Shown here in pieces: positions 44,195 through 52,217 of a DNA stretch of 64,000 bases (the first letter of the stretch is position 1; the number at the start of each line of letters is the position of its first letter). The notes under the pieces were generated by a model, which worked only from the letters and a program-made list of their open reading frames with translations, was not told where the DNA came from and did no database searches. Origin of the DNA: DYJK01 sp040755055 (lineage in GTDB: Bacteria; Bacteroidota; Ignavibacteria; Ignavibacteriales; Melioribacteraceae); the NCBI GenBank assembly GCA_040755055.1, contig JBFMBS010000001.1:124001-188000 (forward strand), written 5' to 3'. A program made the translations under genes and the position numbers.

Positions 44195-44228
44195 AATGCC
44201 CAACATCCCATGTTGTGAATTCATTAAG

Positions 44229-44245
44229 TACAAAAAGTCGTGCCA
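44229..44245 (-). promoter_or_regulatory. Possible sigma-54 promoter for the Wzz operon, weak -12
   Basis: On the minus strand TTGGCACG is a perfect -24 element, but the -12 region reads TTTTTGT and lacks the GC at GG+10 (TG instead). If used, transcription would start near 44217 and the Wzz-like protein would start at 44206 or 44194. It mirrors the better sigma-54 site for the divergent operon. Confidence 0.3.
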
Positions 44246-44442
44246 AGCAAAAAATGTAATTGACGGAACGATTTTGTTGAATTGCGGCGCAATTTCTGTG
44301 AATGTATATGAGTGCGTTACTTAAAAAAATTTAGCGAATGTATATAAAAGCATCGCCCATCAATACTCATTTGTGTAAAAGATATTCACAATAGGGTGAT
44401 GACTATCAAAAATATTTTCATTATGTGTCTATCATAAACGAA

Positions 44443-44456
44443 TGAGTTTCAACTCA
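44443..44456. promoter_or_regulatory. Palindrome upstream of sigma-54 promoter, possible enhancer site
   Basis: TGAGTT-TC-AACTCA is a perfect inverted repeat centred about 78 bp before the predicted start site of the Wza operon, the usual distance for an activator-binding enhancer of NtrC-type regulators. The binding protein is unknown; the activator at 59022-60488 is one candidate. Confidence 0.4.
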
Positions 44457-44501
44457 CTTTCACTTCCTCATTAATAATCATAAAAAGAAGTGTTTTTTGA
44501 A

Positions 44502-44517
44502 CGGCACACCGTTTGCT
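44502..44517 (+). promoter_or_regulatory. Sigma-54 promoter of the Wza operon
   Basis: CGGCACACCGTTTGCT matches the sigma-54 consensus TGGCAC-N5-TTGCW except the first base, with GG and GC exactly 10 bases apart (44503-44504 and 44515-44516). The predicted start site is near 44528, leaving a 22-base leader before the ATG at 44550. Confidence 0.7.
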
Positions 44518-44549
44518 TTAATCTGTGTGATTAATTACAAGAAAGTGTT

Positions 44550-45287
44550 ATGAAAAATTTAAGATTTATTTTTTTACTGTTCATCCCGTTCATTGCTTCG
44601 TTAATAACCGGCTGCGGCGGAGGTCGTAATCTTGCCGCAAGTGAATCGACTTACTCACTCTTCAAAAATTCAAATGTAGGATCTCTGCAAGAAAATACTA
44701 TTACACCGGACACAACGACGTACCGCTCAACAGACTTAATAAAGTCTGGCGATCAATTGCAAATATCTGTTTGGGGTTATCCGGAATTCAATACAACAAC
44801 TACGGTAAAGGATTACGGAACGGTAACGATACCGTTAATCGGCGAAGTTCTCGCCGCCGGTTTATCGACAGAACGTTTCAAAGTAGATGTAAGCCGCAGA
44901 TTAACCGAGTACGTGAAAGGTGAACCGAATGTTACGGTGTCGCACATCGATATGAATAAACGAATCAGCGTTATGGGCGCAGTGAACAAACAAGATAATT
45001 ACACTTCTCTTTCGGAAGTCTCGCTTGTTGAAATTATTGCAGCAGCCGGCGGAACAGCACCGGATGCCGATCTCGAACACATAAAAATTTTTAGGAAAGG
45101 CAATACCAGCGACTTCATCGAGGTCGATCTAGCAAGACACCTGGAACGCGGTAACATGGAATACATCCCGAAAGTAAAATCGGGCGATACTGTTTTCATT
45201 CCGAAAAAAGAAAATGTAATGAGAGACCTTTCCGATTTCACACGAGACATTCTTTTACTATTTGGTTTCTTCACATTCTTATATTAA
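44550..45287 (+). CDS. Wza-type polysaccharide export lipoprotein
   Basis: A 245-residue outer-membrane lipoprotein with signal segment and lipobox LITGC (residues 19-23). The Poly_export domain is at ~60-140 (LIKSGDQLQISVWGYPEF, GTVTIPLIGEVLAAGLS) and one SLBB domain at ~145-225 (RISVMGAVNKQDNYTSLSEVSLVEIIAAAGG, KSGDTVFIPKK). The C-terminus is hydrophobic (DILLLFGFFTFLY). It forms the outer-membrane exit channel for polysaccharide and works with the divergently encoded Wzz-type protein. It is shorter than E. coli Wza (one SLBB instead of two). First gene behind the sigma-54 promoter. Confidence 0.92.
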   Translation: MKNLRFIFLLFIPFIASLITGCGGGRNLAASESTYSLFKNSNVGSLQENTITPDTTTYRSTDLIKSGDQLQISVWGYPEFNTTTTVKDYGTVTIPLIGEVLAAGLSTERFKVDVSRRLTEYVKGEPNVTVSHIDMNKRISVMGAVNKQDNYTSLSEVSLVEIIAAAGGTAPDADLEHIKIFRKGNTSDFIEVDLARHLERGNMEYIPKVKSGDTVFIPKKENVMRDLSDFTRDILLLFGFFTFLY

Positions 45288-45291
45288 AAAT

Positions 45292-46200
45292 ATGACGACC
45301 ATTAAAAAAAATACCGTAGTACTGATTTTTTTCTTCAGCGCTTTTTCGTTCGCACAAGAAATAAATGTGCCGATGCTTAGAGGCGCAAGAAACAGCGCAA
45401 TGGGCGACGCACTCATTTCCGAAGCCGGTGATGTAAGCACCTCATACTTAAATCCGGCATCGCTTGTTTTTGTGAAAGAGCGGTCACTCTTCATTAATCA
45501 CGGACAGCTAAAGAATAATCTCGGGATGACGGAAAATTTTGCAATTACTCTTTTGCGCACAAATCCGGTGGTGCTTTCTGTTGGTTTGGAATCTTACCAT
45601 CTCGGTTATCTTAGAAAAAATTCCGCTTTCCCGGCACAGCGTATCTTTGAATTTGGCTACACACTTACGGCTGCAACAAATGCTATTGCACAAACATTCG
45701 GTATCGGTGCAACAATCGGATTTCAATACGGCAAAACGGATTTCGCAAAAGAGTGGACAGCATTTTATTCAGTAGGAATAAACTATTCACCTTCGGCGGA
45801 TATTAATTACGGACTCTCATTAACAGGTTTGGGTGAAGATATCAGGTACGAACAAGTTGATTCGAATTTGTCGCCGGTGAAATTTCAGCCGCGCAAAAGT
45901 TTGGTTGTCGGTGCGTCGATGAAATACCCGTCTTCATCTTCATTGCGAAGAACGATTTTCGTTTTGGCACTAGCAAATGAAAAAATTTTCGGCAAATCAG
46001 GTTTGCTATACAAAACCGGCATCGAGGTTATACCATGGCAATTTTTGCATCTCCGGCTTGGCTATGTATTTGGTCCTGATGCCAACGATCCGCGGTTTGG
46101 ATTCGGTGTAAATCTTAATCCGCTCGTTGTGGAATACGTGTACTTCGCCGGTAAGTCGCCGGCTATGCATCAACAATTCTCGTTATCGATTAATCTGTGA
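45292..46200 (+). CDS. PorV/PorQ-like outer-membrane barrel protein
   Basis: About 302 residues from the ATG at 45292, 4 bp after the Wza-type stop. Signal peptide VVLIFFFSAFSFA-QEINVP. The family motif LRGARNSAMGDALISEAGDVSTSYLNPASLVFV lies at residues ~29-61, followed by beta strands and the terminal motif QQFSLSINL. Members include T9SS PorV/PorQ, but this copy belongs to an exopolysaccharide export operon. It may form an auxiliary outer-membrane pore or anchor for the polymer. Function inferred from position only. Confidence 0.8.
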   Translation: MTTIKKNTVVLIFFFSAFSFAQEINVPMLRGARNSAMGDALISEAGDVSTSYLNPASLVFVKERSLFINHGQLKNNLGMTENFAITLLRTNPVVLSVGLESYHLGYLRKNSAFPAQRIFEFGYTLTAATNAIAQTFGIGATIGFQYGKTDFAKEWTAFYSVGINYSPSADINYGLSLTGLGEDIRYEQVDSNLSPVKFQPRKSLVVGASMKYPSSSSLRRTIFVLALANEKIFGKSGLLYKTGIEVIPWQFLHLRLGYVFGPDANDPRFGFGVNLNPLVVEYVYFAGKSPAMHQQFSLSINL

Positions 46201-46249
46201 GCAAAACACTGCGCAAACAAAAAAAGAAGAAAGTTTTGAAGAGGTTTCA

Positions 46250-48214
46250 ATGTTCGAAATAAATTTAATAGGATTTTCGTTAGCAGCTTGTCTCTCCGTT
46301 ATTTTTACCCCGTTGATAATAAAGCTTGCGGTAAAAATCGGGGCGGTCGATAAACCGAACAGCAGAAAAATTCATAAGATTCCTACTCCGCGCCTCGGGG
46401 GTGTAGGAATTTTTATAGGTTTCGTTTCCACTCTTCTCGTCATCAATTATTTCTTCCCCGAAGCTGAATTAAAAAATTTGAGGGATAAATTCAATCTATT
46501 GCTGATTGGAGTTGCACTGACACTTGTTTTAATACTCGGCATTTACGATGATATAAAGAACCTAAAACCGGGTCATAAATTCTTCTTTCAGTTAATTGCT
46601 GCTGCGTTAGTTTATTTATCCGGTTTTCAAATTTCCAATGCAACAAACCCTTTCAGCGGCGAATCAATTTCGCTCGGAATATTTTCTCTGCCGCTAACAG
46701 TACTATGGATTGTCGGAATTACAAATGCATTCAATCTAATTGACGGACTAGACGGTTTAGCAGCCGGAATTTCATTGATTGCCGGCATAACAATTTTTGC
46801 AATCTCCTTATTGAATAATGATGCAAACTCGGCACTGATCGGGATTGCGCTTGCCGGTTCGTTGTTCGGATTTTTGCGTTTCAATTTTAATCCGGCTAAA
46901 ATTTTTCTCGGCGATTCGGGAAGTTTGTTTATAGGATTTTTGCTCGCAGTTTTATCGATTCAAAGTTCTACAAAAGGTTCAACAGCTTTCTCGATGATAA
47001 TAGCACTGCTTGCGCTTGGCGTTCCTATCATCGATACGTTAATCTCGATGCTGAGGCGGATGCTCGCATGGTTTCTGCCCGGTCAGACTGCTCACATTTC
47101 AATTGCGCAAAAACTTCACTCAATGTTTTTGCCCGATAAGCGGCACATTCACCATCAGCTTTTGGCTTCCGGTTTTTCGCAGCGGTCAACAGTACTTCTG
47201 CTCTATCTCGTTTCATCTGCTTTCGGAGTTTGCGCGGTGCTCGTTACAGCCGGAAGTATCAACGCATCTTTGATAATAATCGGCATCGGCATTTTTTTGA
47301 TTACCGCCGCTAAAAAATTAGGTTACAAGGAGATTGCACTTTTCAAAAACGGAATACTTCTCAAATTTTACAGTTTAACAATTTTAAAACATGCTGCTTT
47401 GCAATTCTTGCTTGATGCTCTTTCTATTATTACAGCATTGATCATCTCGTACATATTAACAATCTCTACTTACGAAGCAGTTTCATTTAAACCAGGCATA
47501 CCGGAATTACTTGCTGTTACATTTATCGTATTAGTTCAGTTGATTAGCTTCATCTTCGGAGGACTGTACAAGCGCAAAACTATTTTGATGGGATTGGGAG
47601 ACTTCTTACAAATTTTTAGGGCAGTTTTAATAGCGGTTTTGCTGACAGTTTTCATCCTTAGTTTCGCGCCTTTTCTTTCGGCATCAACTCACGTAAATAT
47701 TTTTATGCTGCTCGATTTTTATTTCCTTATCAGTTCAGTTGCCGGTTCAAGAATTTTATTTCATGCTCTCAATTATTCATTCAACCGCGAATCTGCAGAG
47801 GGGAAGAAAATTCTAATTTATGGTGCGGACGGAAAAGGAATGATTGCATTGCAGACACTTCTTCAATCCGATAAAGAGAAAAAAATTCCGGTTGGTTTTC
47901 TCGATGACGATCCCGAACTCGAAGGGAAATTTATGAACGGTTATCCAATCTACGGCGGTCACTGGAAACTTGAAGGTCTGGTAAAAAAGAAAATATTTGA
48001 TGAAATAATTATGGCCAAAGATAAAATCGATTTTGAAATACTCAAGAGAATTCAAACCGTTGCCGGACGGCACAACGTACCGGTTCATGTTTCCAAAATA
48101 AATTTTGAAGATCTTGATACCAACTACGGCAGCGATACTTTAGGATCGACAAAAAGAAAATCTAAAAAGGTTTCTGTGAAGGAAAACAGAACACTTACCC
48201 CAAAGGTTGTTTAA
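46250..48214 (+). CDS. WecA-type sugar-1-phosphate transferase fused to CapD/FlaA1-like N-terminal half
   Basis: 654 residues from ATG 46250 (GAGG ribosome site nine bases upstream). Residues 1-320 are a polyprenyl-phosphate N-acetylhexosamine-1-phosphate transferase with ~10 spans: DD at 100-101, NLIDGLDG (162-169), FLGDSGSLFIG (219-229) and the cytoplasmic HIHH (299-302). It primes repeat-unit synthesis on undecaprenyl phosphate. Residues ~360-500 add four more membrane spans, and ~525-630 a Rossmann-like domain (ILIYGADGKGMIALQTLLQ, VGFLDDDPELEG) as in the N-terminal part of CapD/FlaA1/WbpM epimerases, but the dehydratase domain is absent. The fused part may bind nucleotide or regulate the transferase. 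Confidence 0.9.
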   Translation: MFEINLIGFSLAACLSVIFTPLIIKLAVKIGAVDKPNSRKIHKIPTPRLGGVGIFIGFVSTLLVINYFFPEAELKNLRDKFNLLLIGVALTLVLILGIYDDIKNLKPGHKFFFQLIAAALVYLSGFQISNATNPFSGESISLGIFSLPLTVLWIVGITNAFNLIDGLDGLAAGISLIAGITIFAISLLNNDANSALIGIALAGSLFGFLRFNFNPAKIFLGDSGSLFIGFLLAVLSIQSSTKGSTAFSMIIALLALGVPIIDTLISMLRRMLAWFLPGQTAHISIAQKLHSMFLPDKRHIHHQLLASGFSQRSTVLLLYLVSSAFGVCAVLVTAGSINASLIIIGIGIFLITAAKKLGYKEIALFKNGILLKFYSLTILKHAALQFLLDALSIITALIISYILTISTYEAVSFKPGIPELLAVTFIVLVQLISFIFGGLYKRKTILMGLGDFLQIFRAVLIAVLLTVFILSFAPFLSASTHVNIFMLLDFYFLISSVAGSRILFHALNYSFNRESAEGKKILIYGADGKGMIALQTLLQSDKEKKIPVGFLDDDPELEGKFMNGYPIYGGHWKLEGLVKKKIFDEIIMAKDKIDFEILKRIQTVAGRHNVPVHVSKINFEDLDTNYGSDTLGSTKRKSKKVSVKENRTLTPKVV

Positions 48215-48232
48215 CAACAAAGGTGCTTTATC

Positions 48233-48812
48233 ATGATCGAAAAAAAAATTAATAGACTCAGGTTTGTTTTCTATTTCGCTCTCGTCAGTCTCGCCAGTCC
48301 GGTGAAAGTTTCGGCACAATTTGTTTCACCTCCAAATTTAGTTTCGCCGGGTAACGGTTCAAGCAATCTTTCACAACCAATAACTCTAACTTGGAATCAT
48401 CCCGGTGCATCGTACCATGTCCAGGTTTCGACTGATGCTTCATTTAATAATTTAATTGTGGATGTTAGCGGAATTACAGATAATAATTATGTGATAAATG
48501 GTCTAGCTAACAACGCAACTTTTTATTGGCGTGTGAACGCAACAGAACTTCTTTTTACAAGTGATTGGTCTTCAGTTTGGAATTTTACAACAGCAGCAGA
48601 GCAGACAATTCCTTCTGTTCCAACCCTTGCATCTCCGTCTGATGGTTCTATCGATCAACCGACAACAATAATTTTAAACTGGAACCCGGCTACAAATGCG
48701 GAACATTATTGGCTTCAAGTCGCACAAGATCAATCATTCTCAAATATCACTATCGGGAATCCTTCGGTAACCGGAACATCGTATCAGTTAAATAATCTTT
48801 CGGCTTCTTCGA
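48233..48812 (+). pseudogene. Truncated secreted FN3-repeat protein
   Basis: Starts 18 bp after the WecA-type gene. Signal peptide (FALVSLASPVKVSA-QFVSP), then two fibronectin type III-like repeats with identical grammar: NLVSPGNGSSNLSQPITLTW...YWRVNA and TLASPSDGSIDQPTTIILNW...YWLQVAQ. The second repeat stops abruptly at YQLNNLSASS, where a third strand and YYWRV would be expected. From ~48,800 the open frame continues to 49123 only as antisense of the STAS gene, so those ~100 residues are not real protein. In intact relatives the FN3 array is much longer. The gene is cut by a rearrangement or an assembly join. Confidence 0.75.
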
Positions 48813-49653
48813 TACCTCCTTGTAAATCGCCGACTGTATTCATCTTACTTAAATCTACTCCGATTGTTACAAGTGTTTGTGCAATTTCAGGCGAGAGACC
48901 GGTAACGATTACGGACGCACCAAGCAAACGTGAAGCTTCAACTGTTTGTACAAGGTGGTTTGCGACGTTCGAGTCCATTGCCGCAACACCCGTAATATCA
49001 ATAACAACAAGTTTAGCACGGTTCGTTCTAATTCCGCGAAGTAATTGTTCTGTTAACTGCCTTGCGCGCTGCGGATCGATCACACCGATTATAGGAAGAA
49101 TGAGCAAACGATCACGCACCTGAAGTACCGGAGTAGAAAGTTCGCGGATAGCTTCTTGCTGTTGTCTAATTGTTCTTTCACGTTCTTGAACGAAGCTGAC
49201 CGCAACAGTATTTGCAATTCTATTTGCAGCCGGTTCGTATGCATCGAGAATTCTGTTTAGCAAACCGAAATCATGCTGGTACTTTGCGAACAACGAACGC
49301 GCAAGCACGTCGCGAAGTAAAAGTACGATTCCGATAACTTCGTGAGTTTCAACACCTCGGGGAATAATTCTTTCTGAAAGATCGCACGCGTATGTTTGCA
49401 GCGCTTCGAAAGTACCCGATTGAAGCGCATCAACATAGCTATCGTATATTGTTGTTGCTTCGGCAAAAATTTCATCCTGACTCATTGCAGTCAGAAGTTT
49501 TGCCTCTGTAATACGACGTGCCCACTCTTGACGCAACTGTGTTCTGCTTTCGCGAAGGTGTGCAACCAATTGACGTAGTAATTCACTCCGGGACTCGTCC
49601 GAGTTGTTAGTATTTGACTCAGCCGGAATATGTTTTCTTGCTGTTTTCGCCAT
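48784..49653 (-). CDS. RsbR-type STAS-domain protein, C-terminus clipped at junction
   Basis: 289 residues. The N-terminal ~130 residues form an RsbRD_N-like helical sensor domain (ELLRQLVAHLRESRTQLRQEWARRI, GVETHEVIGIVLLLRDVLARSL). A linker (QERERTIRQQQEAIRELSTPVLQVRDRLLILP) leads to the STAS domain (~170-285, VVIDITGVAAMDSNVANHL). Such proteins sit in stressosome-like signalling complexes and are switched by Ser/Thr phosphorylation in STAS. The last residues EEAERLFN fall where family members usually run on (EEAERLLGY...), so the 3' end is altered at the same point that truncates the FN3 gene. Base composition is visibly more G+C-rich than the neighbours. Confidence 0.88.
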   Translation of the reverse strand: MAKTARKHIPAESNTNNSDESRSELLRQLVAHLRESRTQLRQEWARRITEAKLLTAMSQDEIFAEATTIYDSYVDALQSGTFEALQTYACDLSERIIPRGVETHEVIGIVLLLRDVLARSLFAKYQHDFGLLNRILDAYEPAANRIANTVAVSFVQERERTIRQQQEAIRELSTPVLQVRDRLLILPIIGVIDPQRARQLTEQLLRGIRTNRAKLVVIDITGVAAMDSNVANHLVQTVEASRLLGASVIVTGLSPEIAQTLVTIGVDLSKMNTVGDLQGGIEEAERLFN

Positions 49654-50169
49654 TTCTTTTTCTCCACGTTAGTTAATTTTTACTTCACGGACTTCGGCTG
49701 TTAAAAGAATACTGGCTTAGTTAATAACCGATAATTATCCGCTCTAATTCTGTGTATAAAGATTACATCTGTTTTCTATTATATCAATCGAACAAACTAT
49801 GTATTTTGTTACCAGTAGATCTAACTAATTCATATCAGTAGTTCTAACTAATTGATCCGGGGCGAGAGAAAAAAATTTTTAGGACTCAACAAGGACATTC
49901 TGTCCAAAATAAATATTTACGAATTCCTTTCCTGAGTTTTTCTTTCTAAAAAGTGAGCTTGAAAATTTTTGAATTGATACAACAGAGAACAAATATCTTA
50001 GGGCAACCTTAATTAAAAAATAACAAAATCGATCAAAAATATCTTACTGATGGCAAGCTTTTTTTGCAAAAAAATAGAAATTGTGATTTAACTAACTTAT
50101 CAGCATACCACGGTGTTCGTTACAACCTTATGACCTTATCAAGCAATAGCTAAGTATATTCTAAAATTC
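49654..50169. other. Gene-free A+T-rich spacer upstream of STAS gene
   Basis: No gene is seen in these 516 bp. The minus-strand STAS ribosome site GTGGAG is at the left edge. The main structure is a tandem pair of 18-bp direct repeats (49813-49830 and 49836-49853). The right half, near the trehalase stop, contains only poly-T/A tracts and no convincing terminator. Confidence 0.5.
49813..49853. repeat. Two tandem 18-bp direct repeats, possible operator
   Basis: CAGTAGATCTAACTAATT and CAGTAGTTCTAACTAATT differ at one base and start 23 bp apart, about two helical turns. They lie ~160 bp upstream of the STAS gene. The spacing fits a regulator that binds direct repeats on one DNA face, for example LytTR-type or OmpR-type proteins. 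The binding protein is unknown. Confidence 0.4.
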
Positions 50170-52122
50170 TTAAAACACTTCTTGCGGCGGAACAAGATTG
50201 TTTAACTTCTCTTTCAGTTCATCACTTAGAATTGTTAATCCAACTTTGAAAGAGGCATTCATCCATCCGAAACCTTCGCGGCAAATGTAATCGAATTCGG
50301 TTCCGACATTTCCGTATTCGGCAAAAACTTTATGAGTGCAAGAAACAACATCATATTTTTCCGGTATAGTTCCGTTATAGTTCACAGCATTTTTTAAAAT
50401 CAGATAAAGCCATTTGTACGCGAGCCGCTCGGCAATTTTATGGTAGCCGTAATTTTTTAATCCTTCCCAAATTAATATTTGATGCGGCGCCCAGCCGTTC
50501 GGATAATCCCATTGCTTCTGCGGTTTTTCATCATCAATTACTCCAACAGATTCTTTTGAAGTGGCGGCAATGCCGCCGTCAAATTCCATAAGAGGCAAAG
50601 CTTTTTGTATGAGCAGATCGGCTTGTTTTTGATCTGCAAGTTTAGCCCACAACGGATAAAAAGCAGACGCACTTTCAAAATAAGTTTGCTCTCCTTTTAC
50701 AAAATTATAATCGAAGAAAAATCCTTTTTCTTCGTTCCACATCAACTTATTAATTAATGATTTCCTCTCTTCAGCTCTTCGCTGCCATGTTTCGCTGTTT
50801 TCAATCACACCGTCATACGAGACAAAATAATTATCGAACTCATTTTTAATAATCTCAGCAATGTCTGTTTCATATTTGTAGAGAAGTGAATTGAGATCAA
50901 CCGTATTTAAGTGAGCACAAACTTTATCGAGACGGTACGAAGTATCATGCCCCGATTCTCTGAGACTGCGGTCGTGTTTAATCAATTCTTCAACTTCGGG
51001 ATCGATAATTTCCCGTTCCAAATATTTTTTGTGATACTCTCTGATTGGAAGTCCGGCTCTTTCGGCAAACGGTTTCAACATAGAATCATATTGTGTAAGT
51101 TCGGTCTCCGGCGCCAAGCCGATTCCTTTATCGTAGTAGCGGCTCAATTTGTTCGAGCACAATTTCGGTCTGCTCATCCAAACCGTTTTGTATTCTTTGA
51201 TTGATGCGTTCAATAATTTTTTGAGCCACTCTTTACTTTCTTGGTCACGCGGCAATTCATTATAAACTGCAATTGCAAGCGAAGTTAAAAACGGCGGCTG
51301 CGACCGTGTAAGATAATATGTTCTGTTCGCGTTTAAGATTTGTCCGTAATGTTCAATCTCATAAACAAAATTATCCGCCATCGCTTTTGCGAGTTCTACT
51401 TTGCCGTCGATAATTAATCCGAGCGATTCAAAATAGCTGTCCCACCCGTACATTTCGTTAAATCTTCCGCCAGGCACAACAAACGGTACACCTCCAATTT
51501 TACCGTCACTATTTTTTTCGAGCGCAAGTGATAATATCCCCGGTTTGCTGTTTATACCGTAAACATATTCGGGAGTAATTTTCTCCGGCAGTTTTATAAC
51601 ATGAATATTTATTTCTTTTATGCTGCGTGCAATTTTTTGATAATAATCGTATGCTGTATCGTCATTGAACGGCACATACAAATAAAAACTTTGAGACCCG
51701 GGCTTCGACATGGCTTCGGCGAGCGACTCGACCGAGTTCGTCGAGGTCTCAGCCGATCCGCTCAGTCCAAAGGTTTTTGTATCTATCAAAATTTTCCTAA
51801 TGCCCGATTCATCAATTCTTCTTGTCAATCCTTCCCAGTAGTAATCTTTTATCATCCGGTTCAATCTATCAACCGGTTTCTCAAAAATATTTTCCGTGTT
51901 GATTTCGACAATTTCGTATCCCTCTTCTTTTGCAAGAATTAACTCTTGCAAAAAGTTTGATAAAAAATATGTGCCTTCAATTTTTAATTTGTTACCGGCA
52001 GTATCAACTATTTCAAAAATTTTAGGACCGCTATCTTCCACAGTAATTTTTTTATCGTTGTCGGTATCTTCTTGTTGAAGCAGCTTCAAAATATTTTCCT
52101 CGATGTCTAAAACAATTTTCAT
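50170..52122 (-). CDS. GH37 trehalase
   Basis: A 650-residue cytoplasmic protein with both family GH37 signatures: PGGRFNEMYGWDSY (217-230) and QWDYPNGWAP (537-546). The intervening ANRTYYLTRSQPPF and the late FDYICREGFGWMNASF agree. It hydrolyses trehalose to two glucoses. The N-terminal ~150 residues are an unusual extension. Within it, residues ~119-143 (GLSGSAETSTNSVESLAEAM) are encoded by a G+C-rich palindromic segment and look like an in-frame insertion. It follows the MFS transporter gene by 95 bp on the same strand. No signal peptide, so trehalose must be imported first. Confidence 0.9.
   Translation of the reverse strand: MKIVLDIEENILKLLQQEDTDNDKKITVEDSGPKIFEIVDTAGNKLKIEGTYFLSNFLQELILAKEEGYEIVEINTENIFEKPVDRLNRMIKDYYWEGLTRRIDESGIRKILIDTKTFGLSGSAETSTNSVESLAEAMSKPGSQSFYLYVPFNDDTAYDYYQKIARSIKEINIHVIKLPEKITPEYVYGINSKPGILSLALEKNSDGKIGGVPFVVPGGRFNEMYGWDSYFESLGLIIDGKVELAKAMADNFVYEIEHYGQILNANRTYYLTRSQPPFLTSLAIAVYNELPRDQESKEWLKKLLNASIKEYKTVWMSRPKLCSNKLSRYYDKGIGLAPETELTQYDSMLKPFAERAGLPIREYHKKYLEREIIDPEVEELIKHDRSLRESGHDTSYRLDKVCAHLNTVDLNSLLYKYETDIAEIIKNEFDNYFVSYDGVIENSETWQRRAEERKSLINKLMWNEEKGFFFDYNFVKGEQTYFESASAFYPLWAKLADQKQADLLIQKALPLMEFDGGIAATSKESVGVIDDEKPQKQWDYPNGWAPHQILIWEGLKNYGYHKIAERLAYKWLYLILKNAVNYNGTIPEKYDVVSCTHKVFAEYGNVGTEFDYICREGFGWMNASFKVGLTILSDELKEKLNNLVPPQEVF
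51708..51769. repeat. G+C-rich palindromic in-frame insertion inside trehalase gene
   Basis: A ~60-70-bp stretch far richer in G+C than the gene around it. It contains CTCGAC (51727-51732) pairing with GTCGAG (51740-51745) across a 7-base loop, and CTTCGAC/GCTCAGTCC-like ends. It encodes a low-complexity Ser/Glu/Ala run and keeps the frame. It resembles the short palindromic repeats (CTTCGACTCCGCTCAG type) I recall as scattered in Bacteroidota genomes. Boundaries are approximate. Confidence 0.5.
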
Positions 52123-52167
52123 GATGTTTTTATTTCCTGACTTCTGATTTCTGTCTTCTGACTTCTC

Positions 52168-52196
52168 CGTAGGAGTCCTTCGGACTGTCTTCTACG
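52168..52196. repeat. Nested hairpin between trehalase and MFS genes
   Basis: Inner palindrome AGTCC-TTC-GGACT (52174-52186) lies inside an outer stem CGTAG (52168-52172) with CTACG (52192-52196). The adjacent 52138-52165 is a short iteration of TGACTTCTG-like units. The hairpin probably acts in mRNA processing between the two genes or is a dispersed palindrome. Confidence 0.45.
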
Positions 52197-52217
52197 AAAC
52201 AGCCCTTCAAACACCTT

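Noticed and set aside
46127..46249. 41-codon N-terminal extension of the WecA-type fusion overlapping the barrel gene
   Set aside because: It overlaps another reading frame and is not membrane-like; ATG 46250 has a GAGG site.
48813..49123. C-terminal half of the open frame that begins at 48233
   Set aside because: It is the exact antisense of the STAS gene and shows no family resemblance; only the FN3 part is real.
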